Positions 27,288-36,637 of a DNA stretch of 64,000 bases are shown piece after piece. Position 1 is the stretch's first letter. The number at the start of each line of letters is the position of its first letter. Source of the DNA: Caldilineaceae bacterium bin5 (GTDB lineage: Bacteria; Chloroflexota; Anaerolineae; Caldilineales; Caldilineaceae); NCBI GenBank assembly GCA_002238445.1, contig MPML01000022.1, positions 1 to 64,000 of the forward strand, read 5' to 3'. The notes below the pieces were generated by a model that worked only from the letters and a program-made list of their open reading frames with translations, did no database searches and was not told the origin of the DNA. Position numbers and translations under genes: made by a program.

Positions 27288-28826
27288 ATGGAATTACGGG
27301 TACAGCAGGGGAATATCGCTGAGACCGATGTCGATCTGATCGTCATCAATCTTTTCGCGGGCGTCACCGCGCCGGGCGGCGCGACGGGCGCGATCGACCG
27401 TGTGCTGAATGGCGCTATCAGCCGGCTGATAGCGCAGGGGGATTTCAGCGGCGAGGCCGAGTCGACGGCGCTGCTGTATGCGCGCGCAAATGGCGGGTCG
27501 GGAGCGGAAGAACAAGGGGGGCTGACCGCGCCGCGGGTGCTGATTGTCGGGCTTGGCAGCAGTGAGCAGTTCGGGATTGGCCAGATCCGGCGGACTGCAG
27601 CGGTGGCGGCGCAGGCCGCGGCCAAGTTGAAGGGCGTCAAGACGATGGCGACGATCGTTCACGGCGCGGGGATTGCCGGTCACGATGCGGATGCGGCGGC
27701 GCAGGAGGTGGCGTTGGGGACGATTTTGGCCAGCTACCGGCAGAAACGGTATGGCCGCGAGGATGCAGACGCGGGGTTGGCGAGTTGTACGGTGGTAGAG
27801 TACAGCGCGGCCAAGCTAGCCGACGTTGAACGCGGTGTAGCCAGGGGAAAGGCGATCGGCCGCGGGGTTTGCAGCGCGCGTGACCTGGTTAACGAGCCGG
27901 CCAATATTCTGACGCCTGTGGAGATGGCGGCCCGCGCGCGGGCGATGGCGTCCGAGGTCGGTTTGAAGATCACGGTGCTGGATGAGGCTGCGATGCAGGA
28001 AGAGGGCATGGGCATTCTGCTGGCGGTGAGCCAGGGCAGCGTGAATCCAGCCCAGTTTGTCATCCTGGAGCACGCGCCGGCCGGCAGTTCGGAGTCGCCG
28101 CTGATCTTGGTTGGCAAGGGCATCACTTTTGACACGGGCGGTATCAGCCTCAAACGCACGGGCGGCATGTGGGAGATGAAGGGCGATATGGGGGGCGCGG
28201 CGGCGGTGATCGGCGCGATGGAGGCGATTGGCCGCCTTAATGTTCGGCGGCGGGTGATCGGGATCGCGCCCTGTGTGGAGAATATGCCGGACGGCAAGGC
28301 GTTCCGGCCGGGCGATATTATCACCGGCATGACTGGAAAGACGGCGGAGATAATCAGCACGGACGCGGAGGGACGGCTGATTCTGGCGGACGCGCTGGCG
28401 TACGTCGCCCGTTTCGACCCGGTGGCGGTTGTGGATCTGGCGACGCTGACGGGCGCGATCGGCACGGCGCTAGGAATGCATATACGCGCCGGTCTTTTCA
28501 GCAACGACAGTTCTCTGGAAGAGAAGTTGATGGCCGCGGCGGACCACAGCGGGGACCGTTTGTGGCCGTTCCCGATGGATGCGGAGTACGGGAAGCCGAT
28601 CAAGAGCGATATGGCCGAGGTCAAGAACAGCGCCGGGCGCGCGGGCGTCAGCAGCAGCGCCAAGTTTATCGAACACTTTACAGAAGGCTACCCCTGGGCC
28701 CATCTGGATATTGCCAATATGGTGCTGGCCGACAGCCGGATCAACGCGGAGACGCCGAAAGGCGCTACGGGATACGGCGTGCGGCTGCTGGTTGAACTGG
28801 CAGAACGGTACGCGGCCAGTGCGTGA
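27288..28826 (+). CDS. pepA: Leucyl aminopeptidase (M17)
   Basis: 512 residues, full length. The N-terminal macro-like domain precedes the catalytic domain with VGKGITFDTGGISLKRTGGM (metal-binding Lys and Asp) and STDAEGRLILADAL, the M17 signature. NEPANILTP at about residue 203 is the interdomain segment. A cytosolic two-metal hexameric exopeptidase releasing N-terminal residues. GAGGAAACTGG precedes the ATG. It is likely co-transcribed with the aminotransferase, linking peptide and amino-acid turnover. Confidence 0.97.
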   Translation: MELRVQQGNIAETDVDLIVINLFAGVTAPGGATGAIDRVLNGAISRLIAQGDFSGEAESTALLYARANGGSGAEEQGGLTAPRVLIVGLGSSEQFGIGQIRRTAAVAAQAAAKLKGVKTMATIVHGAGIAGHDADAAAQEVALGTILASYRQKRYGREDADAGLASCTVVEYSAAKLADVERGVARGKAIGRGVCSARDLVNEPANILTPVEMAARARAMASEVGLKITVLDEAAMQEEGMGILLAVSQGSVNPAQFVILEHAPAGSSESPLILVGKGITFDTGGISLKRTGGMWEMKGDMGGAAAVIGAMEAIGRLNVRRRVIGIAPCVENMPDGKAFRPGDIITGMTGKTAEIISTDAEGRLILADALAYVARFDPVAVVDLATLTGAIGTALGMHIRAGLFSNDSSLEEKLMAAADHSGDRLWPFPMDAEYGKPIKSDMAEVKNSAGRAGVSSSAKFIEHFTEGYPWAHLDIANMVLADSRINAETPKGATGYGVRLLVELAERYAASA

Positions 28827-28911
28827 TTTTCCGTTGCAGGCAGCCGGGCGAGCGACCTCGAGGAAGCAGAGGCCGGCTACGAAGAATTAGACAGTAGTGG
28901 GAGAGACAGGT

Positions 28912-29655
28912 ATGCGGATGAGAATGATACGACGGTTGGGTTGGAGTGTCGGGGGCGGTTTGTTTCTGGCAGGCGCGTTGCCGAAGTTGACGCTGGCGGC
29001 GGGGTTGGAGCAGACGGTAGGGACGGAGATAACGACCGTTGTGCCGGCGATGGTTCCGCTCTTAGGGGCAGCGGCGGGGATTGAGCGCTTGATGGAACTG
29101 GGCTGGCACTATCTCGAATGGGGCGCGTTGCGTTTTTTGGGCTGGCGGCCCAGCGATCTCAAGTCGCCCGGCTATATCGCGTTCAAACGCAGCACCAGCC
29201 TGCTGGCAGGTATCTTTCTTGGCATCGTGATTTCCAACTACAGTGGTATGCGTTTGATGAGTTATCTCAACCAGACGCTGCCCGGCTTTCTGGACCAGGT
29301 TCCGGATCTGTGGGACATTCTGGTCACAGGTTTGATGATTGGGGCGGGCACCAAGCCGACGCACGACCTGCTCGGGATAATCACCCAGGTGAAGAATTTG
29401 ATCGGCAGCACAGCGTTGAAGCAGCGGGAGGAGGCGGGCGCGGCGCTGGCTGACAGCATTCTCAAGCTGCGGCAGGCCGATGCACCTGCTTCATACCGGG
29501 TGGATGTGCCGGGCGTGGGCGCGACACAGGTTCCCGGCTCGCAGGCGCAGGCGCCCCGCAACCGTATGCTTGACGAAAGCGGGGGCAGACGCCGCGAGCG
29601 CAATATAGACCGCTATGCCAACGCGCTCCACGATAATTTGTATAGCGGGAATTGA
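28912..29655 (+). CDS. Membrane protein of unknown function
   Basis: 247 residues from ATG at 28912, where GGGAGAGACAGG lies upstream; a GTG at 28897 would add five residues. A basic N-terminus and hydrophobic stretch (LGWSVGGGLFLAGALPKLTL) look like a signal or first helix. Further membrane-prone segments are AMVPLLGAAAGIERLMEL, LLAGIFLGIVISNY and LWDILVTGLMIGAGTK. The C-terminus is polar and probably disordered. No family recognised. It follows pepA by 85 nt. Confidence 0.65.
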   Translation: MRMRMIRRLGWSVGGGLFLAGALPKLTLAAGLEQTVGTEITTVVPAMVPLLGAAAGIERLMELGWHYLEWGALRFLGWRPSDLKSPGYIAFKRSTSLLAGIFLGIVISNYSGMRLMSYLNQTLPGFLDQVPDLWDILVTGLMIGAGTKPTHDLLGIITQVKNLIGSTALKQREEAGAALADSILKLRQADAPASYRVDVPGVGATQVPGSQAQAPRNRMLDESGGRRRERNIDRYANALHDNLYSGN

Positions 29656-29914
29656 GGGGAGGGGCGTGGCGTGCGTAAACGGCACGACCTCACTCCTGGA
29701 TTCGAACGAAAGTCGAACGGTTGATACTGGCCAACGTTGAGACATCTGCTTGAAAATGGCTGGTAGCGGCCCACTGGCCCTTGCTCGAACCAAGACCGAT
29801 TCCGTCGAACCACTTATCCAGATGCTGGTCTGACACTGTTATCGCCGGAGATTCCCGCTTCCCTATTGGCCCCTCGAAATTGTATTACACATCCTCGCTC
29901 TTTACTTCCGGTCT

Positions 29915-30652
29915 TTAGCGCCCTCCGAACAGCTGACCCAGATCGACATTGCCGCCGCCACTCGCGCCTTTGCCGCCGACCTGGGGCAAGTATTGGGCGA
30001 TCTTCTGCGCCAGTTTGTCCATGGGCATGGTCTGCAGGTAGGCTTTGCCCGGCCCCCGCAGCGTGGCGAGGAAGAGGCCCTCGCCGCCGAGCAGAATGTT
30101 TTTGAAGCCGCGCACGATTTCGACATCGAAATCGACGGTCGGATCGATCATGGCCACGTGGCCGGTGTCGACGCGCAGCAGTTCGCCCGGCTGGAGTTCC
30201 TTGACCAGGATCTCGCCGTCGAAGTTGACGAAGGCTCTACCGGGGCCGGTCAGCCGCTGCATGATGAAGCCTTCGCCGCCGAACAGGCCGGCGCCGAGCC
30301 GCTTGCGGAAGTGCATGTCCAGGTCGACACTTTTTTCCGCGCACATGAAGGCGTCTTTCTGCACGATCACCGACTGTCCGCCAGCAAGGTCAAGATCGAG
30401 GATCTTGCCGGGAAACTCGGCTGAAAAGGCGACCTCGCCCTCGCCCCTGTCGACGTAATAGTCGACGATAAAGAGGGATTCGCCGGAGAGCGCGCGTTTG
30501 ACCATCCGGCCCAGACCGCCGCCGGTATTGGTCTCCATCTCCACGGCCTCCGTCATCCAGCTCATGCCGCCGGAGGAGGAGTAGATGCGCTGGCCGGGGG
30601 TAAGGCTGACTGTGACGACCGGCAGAGTTGTGCCTTCGATTCGATACTGCAT
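29915..30652 (-). CDS. TIGR00266/AIM24-family protein
   Basis: 245 residues. MQYRIEGTTLPVVTVSLTPG at the start, GGMSWMTEAVEMETNTGG, then repeated beta-strand blocks with LGGEGLFLATLRGPG. This is the TIGR00266 (AIM24-like) double-stranded beta-helix family, often tryptophan-RNA-binding-attenuation-protein-like in fold, with no agreed function. AGGAGC lies before the ATG. The C-terminus is glycine-rich. Confidence 0.9.
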   Translation of the reverse strand: MQYRIEGTTLPVVTVSLTPGQRIYSSSGGMSWMTEAVEMETNTGGGLGRMVKRALSGESLFIVDYYVDRGEGEVAFSAEFPGKILDLDLAGGQSVIVQKDAFMCAEKSVDLDMHFRKRLGAGLFGGEGFIMQRLTGPGRAFVNFDGEILVKELQPGELLRVDTGHVAMIDPTVDFDVEIVRGFKNILLGGEGLFLATLRGPGKAYLQTMPMDKLAQKIAQYLPQVGGKGASGGGNVDLGQLFGGR

Positions 30653-30725
30653 TTCATTTGCTCCTAATCAATTGACATTGGGCAGTAGTTGGCGAGTTGC
30701 GTGGAATAAGGTCTGGAGGTATGAC

Positions 30726-30923
30726 ATGAAGTTAAAGCTCTTTGACCAAAATGCGAACTATCTGCCGAGTTCATTTTCGGTGCCACTGGTGAAAGTGGCG
30801 ACAGTGGCGACAAGAGTGTCAGCGTTGGTGGACGAGGCGACCGGCCACGACCAATTCAGTCGTATGCTCAACCGCCGGCAACCGGAGCCGCGAGGCTGGT
30901 TGCAGATGGTCAAGGGCATTTGA
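30726..30923 (+). CDS. Possible small protein, 65 residues
   Basis: GGAGG at 30715-30719 precedes two ATGs; the second, at 30726, opens MKLKLFDQNANYLPSSFSVP. It is divergent from the TIGR00266 gene. No family is recognised and coding character is modest, so this is tentative. Confidence 0.3.
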   Translation: MKLKLFDQNANYLPSSFSVPLVKVATVATRVSALVDEATGHDQFSRMLNRRQPEPRGWLQMVKGI

Positions 30924-31094
30924 TCTATTACTTCGTTGTACGCAGACTGTGAGATTTTGTTGCCGGTGACCTATCGGTGGTCAGACTATCGGTCGGCGAC
31001 CAGGATAGAATCATACATCGACAAGGAGAGCAGAGGGAAACGAAGGAGCCAATGCGCGGCTAATGGGGGCGGGGATCAGGGGAATGACTGGCTC

Positions 31095-31124
31095 CCGCCC
31101 GCGGTTGGGGCTCACCGCGGGCGG
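31095..31124. other. Perfect 11-bp stem hairpin in intergenic DNA
   Basis: CCGCCCGCGGT and ACCGCGGGCGG are separated by 8 nt. There is no T-run. The surrounding 30924-31282 region holds no credible gene. Confidence 0.4.
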
Positions 31125-31282
31125 ATTGCAGCCCTGTTCATCACCTGATCCCAGGAATCCTGGTGAAGACAGACGTGTGGGCGCAACGACTCCTTCCATT
31201 TTCACACCGACGCTCAAGTCACGCCCTTATACACTGCTCGCCAGGTCCGGCATTGTGTGATGCCTGCCAGTCAGCGTCTATC

Positions 31283-32455
31283 CTACCCAGAAACGGGAAT
31301 GTTGAGCCTGCGCCCGATGTAAATTAGATCCGGATTCTGGATGTCGAAATCGATCACCGCCCACTGGCAGTTGCCGGAATCGGGGCTCTCGTCTGTGCGG
31401 ACGTGTCCCATTTCCGAAATACGCATCCCGTCTTCGTTTTCGATCCAGAACCACCAGTTTCCTTCGCGCGGGCCGGCTCCGTGAAGAATGTGGGTGAACT
31501 GGCCTCCCCCTTCAGAGGTTCTCTTGGCCACCACCTCCCCATCCGGCTGCCAGCTGAAGACCACGTGATGGCCGTCGACCGGCGAGCCATTCCGCCGCAC
31601 TGTACCGCGCACTTGCGTGTTGATGCCGTTGGGGTCGCAATGCACCAGTTCGGCGCGGTTGGCGAGGCTGTTGAGTTCTCTCAGTTCCTGGACTGAAATG
31701 TCATAGGAGGCCGCGATGCTGGCAAGTGATTCACCGTGTTGGACGATGTGGCCGTAGACTTTTTCGGCGCTTGGACGCTTCTGGGGCGCTGTGACCACCG
31801 GTTGTGACGTCACGTGAAGTTTTGAGGACACGGGGATATGCAGCTTCCGTCCAATGTAAGTGAAATCCAGACTCTGAATGTCGAAATCGAGCACGGCCCG
31901 CTGGCACATACCCTCATGAGGAAGTCTGTCGGTTTGGACGTGCGCCATTTCCGAAATTCGGGCCCCGGCATCGTTTTCGACCCAGAACCACCAGTTCCCT
32001 TCGCGGGGACCGGATGCCAGAAGGATGTGGGAGAACTGGCCTCCCTCCTGGCCTCCGGCGCCGGTAATCGCCCTGGCCACTATCTGCCCGTCCGGCCGCC
32101 AGCTGAAGACCACCCGAAACCCATTGACCGGCTGACCATTGAGCCGCACTGTGCCGCGCGCCTGAGTACTGTCGTTATTGGGCGAGCAGCTCACCAGTTC
32201 GGCCCGGTTGATGAGGTTGTTGGATGCTCTGAGATCCTGGACTGAAATGCCGTATGAGGCCGCAATGCTGGCAAGTGTTTCGCCCTCTCGGACGAGGTGG
32301 ACGTATTCCTGGACGGCGCCTGGACGCTGCGGAGGCGCTGCGATTGCCGGCTGCGGCAACAAGAGCAGTGATAGCAGGAACAGTAGCAGTGTTGCTACTG
32401 CCGCCCGTTGCGTGCGCCGAGTCGATCTGAAAAGCGAAATATCTTCAGGCATCAT
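31283..32455 (-). CDS. Secreted LysM protein with an internal duplication
   Basis: 390 residues. A signal peptide (TLLLFLLSLLLLPQPAIA, cleavage near residue 40) is followed by two homologous halves of about 165 residues. Each half starts with the first part of a LysM domain (VREGETLASIAASYGISVQ; VQHGESLASIAASYDISVQ), continues with about 110 residues of predicted beta-rich domain (VVFSWRPDGQ...GPREGNWWFWVEN), and ends with the usual LysM tail (TYIGRKLHIPV; IYIGRRLNIPV). So a domain appears inserted inside each LysM. AGGAGG lies 6 nt before the ATG. Likely binds peptidoglycan or another glycan outside the cell. Confidence 0.85.
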   Translation of the reverse strand: MMPEDISLFRSTRRTQRAAVATLLLFLLSLLLLPQPAIAAPPQRPGAVQEYVHLVREGETLASIAASYGISVQDLRASNNLINRAELVSCSPNNDSTQARGTVRLNGQPVNGFRVVFSWRPDGQIVARAITGAGGQEGGQFSHILLASGPREGNWWFWVENDAGARISEMAHVQTDRLPHEGMCQRAVLDFDIQSLDFTYIGRKLHIPVSSKLHVTSQPVVTAPQKRPSAEKVYGHIVQHGESLASIAASYDISVQELRELNSLANRAELVHCDPNGINTQVRGTVRRNGSPVDGHHVVFSWQPDGEVVAKRTSEGGGQFTHILHGAGPREGNWWFWIENEDGMRISEMGHVRTDESPDSGNCQWAVIDFDIQNPDLIYIGRRLNIPVSG

Positions 32456-33164
32456 GAAATACCTCCTGTAAGATTCAGGCTGGACTTTTAAGGAGCAGAG
32501 TAACTACTAAGCCGCTGGATAAAGGGCAAGACCGCAATCGTAAAGCCTTCAGTAAACCAAGTCTCGTTGACATTTGTCGAGTCTGGTCTGATCGGTGGCA
32601 ATAGCAGGATGTCTACCTATAGGATCGCCGCCAACATTGGCAGAGAATCTACGTACTTCTGCGTAGTCACAGGCGTGTATATTCAGGCAATGAAGACGAA
32701 TGTCGTGGTTGCGATGCCGGTCAGGGCGTTGCTTTGGCTGGCCGGAAAGACTCGACCACAGCGCGGCAATTCCGTTCCCCACAGCGGGGACGGGCGCGCG
32801 GTCATGCCGCTGATGTAGCGGCCATCTTGTTGTGTGACTGAAATGTTGAAGGCGACGAGACGTCTGCGAGGAGACATCCCGCCTTACAGAATGAGGTAGT
32901 GTTTTTTGGGGACAGAGGAGGGAGGGAGGAAGTACCCACTCCCTCCAGAGGCACTGGGCGGGTCTGTATTTTAGTGGCTGGTGCGCTTTCGACCAGACGA
33001 GCACATCAGAATTCAGTTCTTGATGTGTCATTGTGTGGGTGTATTAACACACAAGAGGACATTTGTCAAGAGAGTGAAAATCTGAAAATTTTCGTTGACG
33101 CCCGTGTAGCGTTAGTTATCAACCCTCAGTCGTCAACATGCCTGGATGGCGTACGCTGCGCTTT
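32456..33164. other. Intergenic stretch with a solitary MITE end
   Basis: No credible gene in about 700 bp. At 32500-32513 it carries GTAACTACTAAGCC, an exact match to the MITE terminal repeat, without the conserved core or a matching right end; probably a decayed copy. The part around 33040-33120 is AT-rich. Confidence 0.55.
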
Positions 33165-33935
33165 TCAGCGTACGCAGCCGTCGAATGTCCGGCCCTGGAT
33201 ATGGTGATAGACCGGTCCTTCGCCGTCCCTGGTGTACTTGGAACGGGCTGACATGTAGGAGAGCGCGATGGCGCGGCGCCACCTGTCTGAACGGTTGGGC
33301 GCGGTGTAGTGGAGCAGGAGCGAGTGGAAGAAGAGACCACCGCCCGCCTTCACCGGCGCCAGCTGCATATCGGCCTGGTCGTAGTATTCGGGATCGACCA
33401 CGTAGTCGTCGGTCACGTTGATGTGGGGCTGCGACCCCCATTTGTGGCTGCCGGGAATGGCGGCCATGCAGCCGTTTTCTTCGGTGGCGTCGTCGAAGGC
33501 GAACCAGCAGGAGCAGAGATCCATCGGCTCGATCGGCCAGTAAGGAGAATCCTGGTGCATGCCCTTGGCCGAACCGACTTCGGGCGGTTTCAACAGGGCG
33601 GCGTTGCGGAACATTTTGATATCCGGGCCGATGATCTGTTCGAGAACGCTGACGATGTTGCCGTTGCTCCCCAGGGCGTTGAAGCGATCATCGGACTCCA
33701 CCAGCCCGTCGATTTTGCGGATGCCGTCGCCCGGCGCGTCGACGTGGAGCTCGCCGCGCTGGACGCGCGGCTCGATCTGCACCTGAAGGCGCTCCTGTGA
33801 GCGGCCGCCGTGGGTATACTCGCGCAGACGTGAGCGCAGCCCCTCTACCTCATCCGGCTCCACCAGCCCTTCCACCACGAGAAATCCGTCCCGCCGGTAG
33901 CTGTCGAGCTGTTCCTGTGTCAGTTTGATTGACAT
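33165..33935 (-). CDS. Phytanoyl-CoA dioxygenase (PhyH) family protein
   Basis: 256 residues. A 2-oxoglutarate/Fe(II) oxygenase of the PhyH family: the facial triad is H127-x-D129 (GMHQDSPYW) with a distal His in HSLLLHYTAPNRSD, followed by the 2OG-binding Arg region. The start MSIKLTQEQLDSYRRDGFLV is typical, and AAGGAG precedes it. Last gene of a minus-strand cluster with GH4, SDR and GH36, 20 nt after the GH4 stop. The hydroxylated substrate is unknown; context suggests a sugar-linked or plant-derived compound. Confidence 0.9.
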   Translation of the reverse strand: MSIKLTQEQLDSYRRDGFLVVEGLVEPDEVEGLRSRLREYTHGGRSQERLQVQIEPRVQRGELHVDAPGDGIRKIDGLVESDDRFNALGSNGNIVSVLEQIIGPDIKMFRNAALLKPPEVGSAKGMHQDSPYWPIEPMDLCSCWFAFDDATEENGCMAAIPGSHKWGSQPHINVTDDYVVDPEYYDQADMQLAPVKAGGGLFFHSLLLHYTAPNRSDRWRRAIALSYMSARSKYTRDGEGPVYHHIQGRTFDGCVR

Positions 33936-33955
33936 GTTGACTCCTTGGTTCTGAA

Positions 33956-35515
33956 TCAGGCCGGTTCCTTGGTCATCTCGCCTTTATCGGCGGCCGCGGC
34001 GTTCATGGTGGCCGCGGCTTTGTCCTGCGCCATCTCGGCGACGCTCTTGGTATGGAGACGCGCCGCGCCTTTCCAGTTTTCGCGCAGCTGCGCGCGGGTG
34101 TTGTTGCGCTCGGCGGCTTGCAGGCGGGCCTGGGCCGCGGGGACATGCTGCTGGTATTGCGGCAGCCACTGCGCTTGCGCGACCAGCATCTCGTCGGTCA
34201 TCTGCCAGATTTCTTCCGGATTGCAGACGGCAGCGGTCAGGGGGTCGTGCAGCATGGCCTGCTTGAGCAGCGTGACATCACCGTGGACGGCGGCCTCTAC
34301 GGCCATGCGCTGGACGTTGACGCTGGCGGCGCAGGTGGCGGCGCAGGCGAGGGGCAGGTCGCCGACGACGGGCATGTTCATGCCGTTCTTGTCGACGTAG
34401 CCGGGAATCTCGATGCAGCAGCCGTCGGGCAGGTTGGTGATGTGGCCCTGGTTGATGACGTTGAAATGGCCGCGGTAGGGGCGCCCAGTCTCGAGCCCTT
34501 CGATGATATAGGAGCCGTGCTCCTCGCTGCGTTTGTCGGGCGCGATGCGGGGCGGCTCCTGTTTCATCCAGTTGGGGAAGTCGGTCTCAAACCAGTTACG
34601 GCCTTCGGTGCAGACGCGCAGATAGCCGCCGGTCTCGCCATTGATCCAGCTGGAGAGATCGATCCAGTCGTTGATCTCATCGGGGCGCTTGCGGTACCAG
34701 GGCACGTATTCGCTGACGTGGCCGTTGGATTCTGTGGTGTAGTAGCCGAAGCGGCGGATCATGTCGATGCGCAGTTTCTCGGTGGTGGGGTATTCGGGGT
34801 GGCCTTCGAACAGCTCCAGCATGCGCGGCACCATATCGATGCCCCGCCACTGCACCTGGGTGTACCAGGTCTGGTGGTTGATGCCGGCGCAGATGATATC
34901 GACCTCATCGCGGTGCAGCGTTTCGTCGGCGGCGATGAGACCCTCTCTTTTGGCCCACTCCTCGATGCAGTTGGTGATCTGCCAGTGGCCGCCCTGCACG
35001 CCGTGGCAGAGGCCGACCGTGCGCACGCCGCCATACTGGTTGCAGGCCCAGACGTTCATGGCCATCGGATTTGAATAGTTGAGGAAGAGGGCATCGGGCT
35101 TGGCAACTGCGCGGATGTCGGCGCAGACGTCGAGCAGGGCCGAGATGGTGCGCTGGCCGTACATGATGCCGCCGGCGCAGAGGGTATCGCCAACGCACTG
35201 GTCGATGCCGTACTTGAGGGGGATGTCGATATCCAGTTGGAAGGCGGCGAGTCCGCCCTGGCGCACGACCGAGATGACATAGTCGGCGTCGGTGATGGCG
35301 TCGCGGCGGTCGGTTGTGGGCGTGATGGTGGCGGGCAGGCCGTTGGCGTCGATGTCCCGCTGCGCCAGCTGCACCACCATGTCCAGGTTGCTGGCGTTGA
35401 TATCCATAAAGGCGAAGTGGGTGTCGGCCAGCTCGGGCACGGCGAGAATGTCGTGCATCAGCTTGCGGGTGAAGCCGATGGAGCCGGCCCCGATCATTGC
35501 GATTTTTATTGGCAT
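33956..35515 (-). CDS. GH4-family glycosidase (alpha-galactosidase/alpha-glucosidase type)
   Basis: 519 residues from ATG at 35515; the frame is open upstream but has poor character. The NAD-binding loop IAMIGAGSIGFTRKL opens the protein, followed by FLNYSNPMAMNVWA and CHGVQGG, where the metal-binding Cys and catalytic region of GH4 lie. GH4 enzymes cleave glycosides by an oxidation-elimination mechanism needing NAD+ and Mn2+. The asparagine-proline-methionine motif fits the MelA side of the family. It lies in an alpha-galactoside cluster with GH36. Confidence 0.9.
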   Translation of the reverse strand: MPIKIAMIGAGSIGFTRKLMHDILAVPELADTHFAFMDINASNLDMVVQLAQRDIDANGLPATITPTTDRRDAITDADYVISVVRQGGLAAFQLDIDIPLKYGIDQCVGDTLCAGGIMYGQRTISALLDVCADIRAVAKPDALFLNYSNPMAMNVWACNQYGGVRTVGLCHGVQGGHWQITNCIEEWAKREGLIAADETLHRDEVDIICAGINHQTWYTQVQWRGIDMVPRMLELFEGHPEYPTTEKLRIDMIRRFGYYTTESNGHVSEYVPWYRKRPDEINDWIDLSSWINGETGGYLRVCTEGRNWFETDFPNWMKQEPPRIAPDKRSEEHGSYIIEGLETGRPYRGHFNVINQGHITNLPDGCCIEIPGYVDKNGMNMPVVGDLPLACAATCAASVNVQRMAVEAAVHGDVTLLKQAMLHDPLTAAVCNPEEIWQMTDEMLVAQAQWLPQYQQHVPAAQARLQAAERNNTRAQLRENWKGAARLHTKSVAEMAQDKAAATMNAAAADKGEMTKEPA

Positions 35516-35778
35516 GGAAAGGTTCTCCGTGTGGTCGAGCGCGCTGCCCGATGGCTGGCGGCCTGCCTGGTTGCGGGCAGGCTTGGAAGGGCGCGGATTC
35601 TTGCTATATGCTCTATAAACTCTGCGCTCTATTATACGACAACTACAGGGAACGCCCACAGAGGAGAGGCAGGCGGCGAGGCGGTATTGTTGATTGCGCC
35701 GGCGCTGCGCGCGATGCGTGCAGGTTGAGGAGGAGCGAGAAAGGTGGATCCCACCTCACTCCTCGTCTGCGCGCAGTG

Positions 35779-36534
35779 TCAGCGTGTAAAGAGATTGCGG
35801 CGCACGTAGCGGCCGTCATCGGAGGCGAGGAATGCCAGCGCTTCGCCAACGCCCTCGGGGTCTCCCAGGTGGGAGCGGGCGTCTTCCAGGTCAAACTCCC
35901 GGCCCTGGGCCTCTGCCGACTCGCGCATCTGCCGCAATTTCAACTCTGTCTCGATGCCGCCGGGGCAGACGACGTTAACGCGGATGCCCTTGCCCCTCAG
36001 ATGGTTTTCCAGCGTCATTCCCATCCCATTGACCGCGCCCTTGCTGGTGCCGTAGGCGATCGAAGAGCTGCCGCCGGTGACGCCGGCCCCCGAGCCAACC
36101 AGCAGGATCGCACCGCTCTCGCTGGCCTCAAGCAGGGGGTAGGCTTCCTTTACGCAGAGGAAGACGCCGCGCACGTTGACCGCGATCACGTCGTCGAAGA
36201 CGTCGACGGGGAAGGCGTCCGGCATCAAATTGGGGCCCCGCAGAACGCCGGCGGAGCAGATGAGGACGTCGAGGCGGCCGTGGCGCGCCTTCACCTCGCC
36301 GAAGACCCGCTGCGCGTCCTCGTGGCAGCGCACGTCGAGCCTTTCATAGCGGGCTTTGTGGCCCTCGGCCTGCAGAGACGCGGCCAGCGCTTCGCCGGCC
36401 TCGTCCTTGATATCGGTGATGATCACCTCGGCCCCGCGCTGCGCGCACAGCTGCGCGGCCGCGCCGCCGATACCCTGCGCGCCGCCGGTGATGAGGATGA
36501 TCTTGTCTTTAACGTTCGCAGCCGTCGATGTCAT
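35779..36534 (-). CDS. Short-chain dehydrogenase/reductase
   Basis: 251 residues, classical SDR. Cofactor loop TGGAQGIGGAAA at residues 16-27, ICSAGV in place of NNAG, and the catalytic YGTSK. TDIKDEAGEAL at the end of beta-2 suggests NAD(H) preference (Asp). Lies between GH36 and GH4 on the minus strand, so a sugar or polyol dehydrogenase is plausible. No clear Shine-Dalgarno. Confidence 0.92.
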   Translation of the reverse strand: MTSTAANVKDKIILITGGAQGIGGAAAQLCAQRGAEVIITDIKDEAGEALAASLQAEGHKARYERLDVRCHEDAQRVFGEVKARHGRLDVLICSAGVLRGPNLMPDAFPVDVFDDVIAVNVRGVFLCVKEAYPLLEASESGAILLVGSGAGVTGGSSSIAYGTSKGAVNGMGMTLENHLRGKGIRVNVVCPGGIETELKLRQMRESAEAQGREFDLEDARSHLGDPEGVGEALAFLASDDGRYVRRNLFTR

Positions 36535-36637
36535 GGTCAGTTGCCTGTACTGGTGGTGAATGGATGGTGGTCTGCCTGAAAGAAGACGGGAGAAAGGTCA
36601 CATCCCGATCTCTGCGCCGGGGTCTCACGCTCTTCGT

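Noticed and set aside
32549..33031. 160-codon minus-strand frame
   Set aside because: No ribosome site or recognised domain, biased composition, and it overlaps an AT-rich intergenic stretch with a decayed MITE end.
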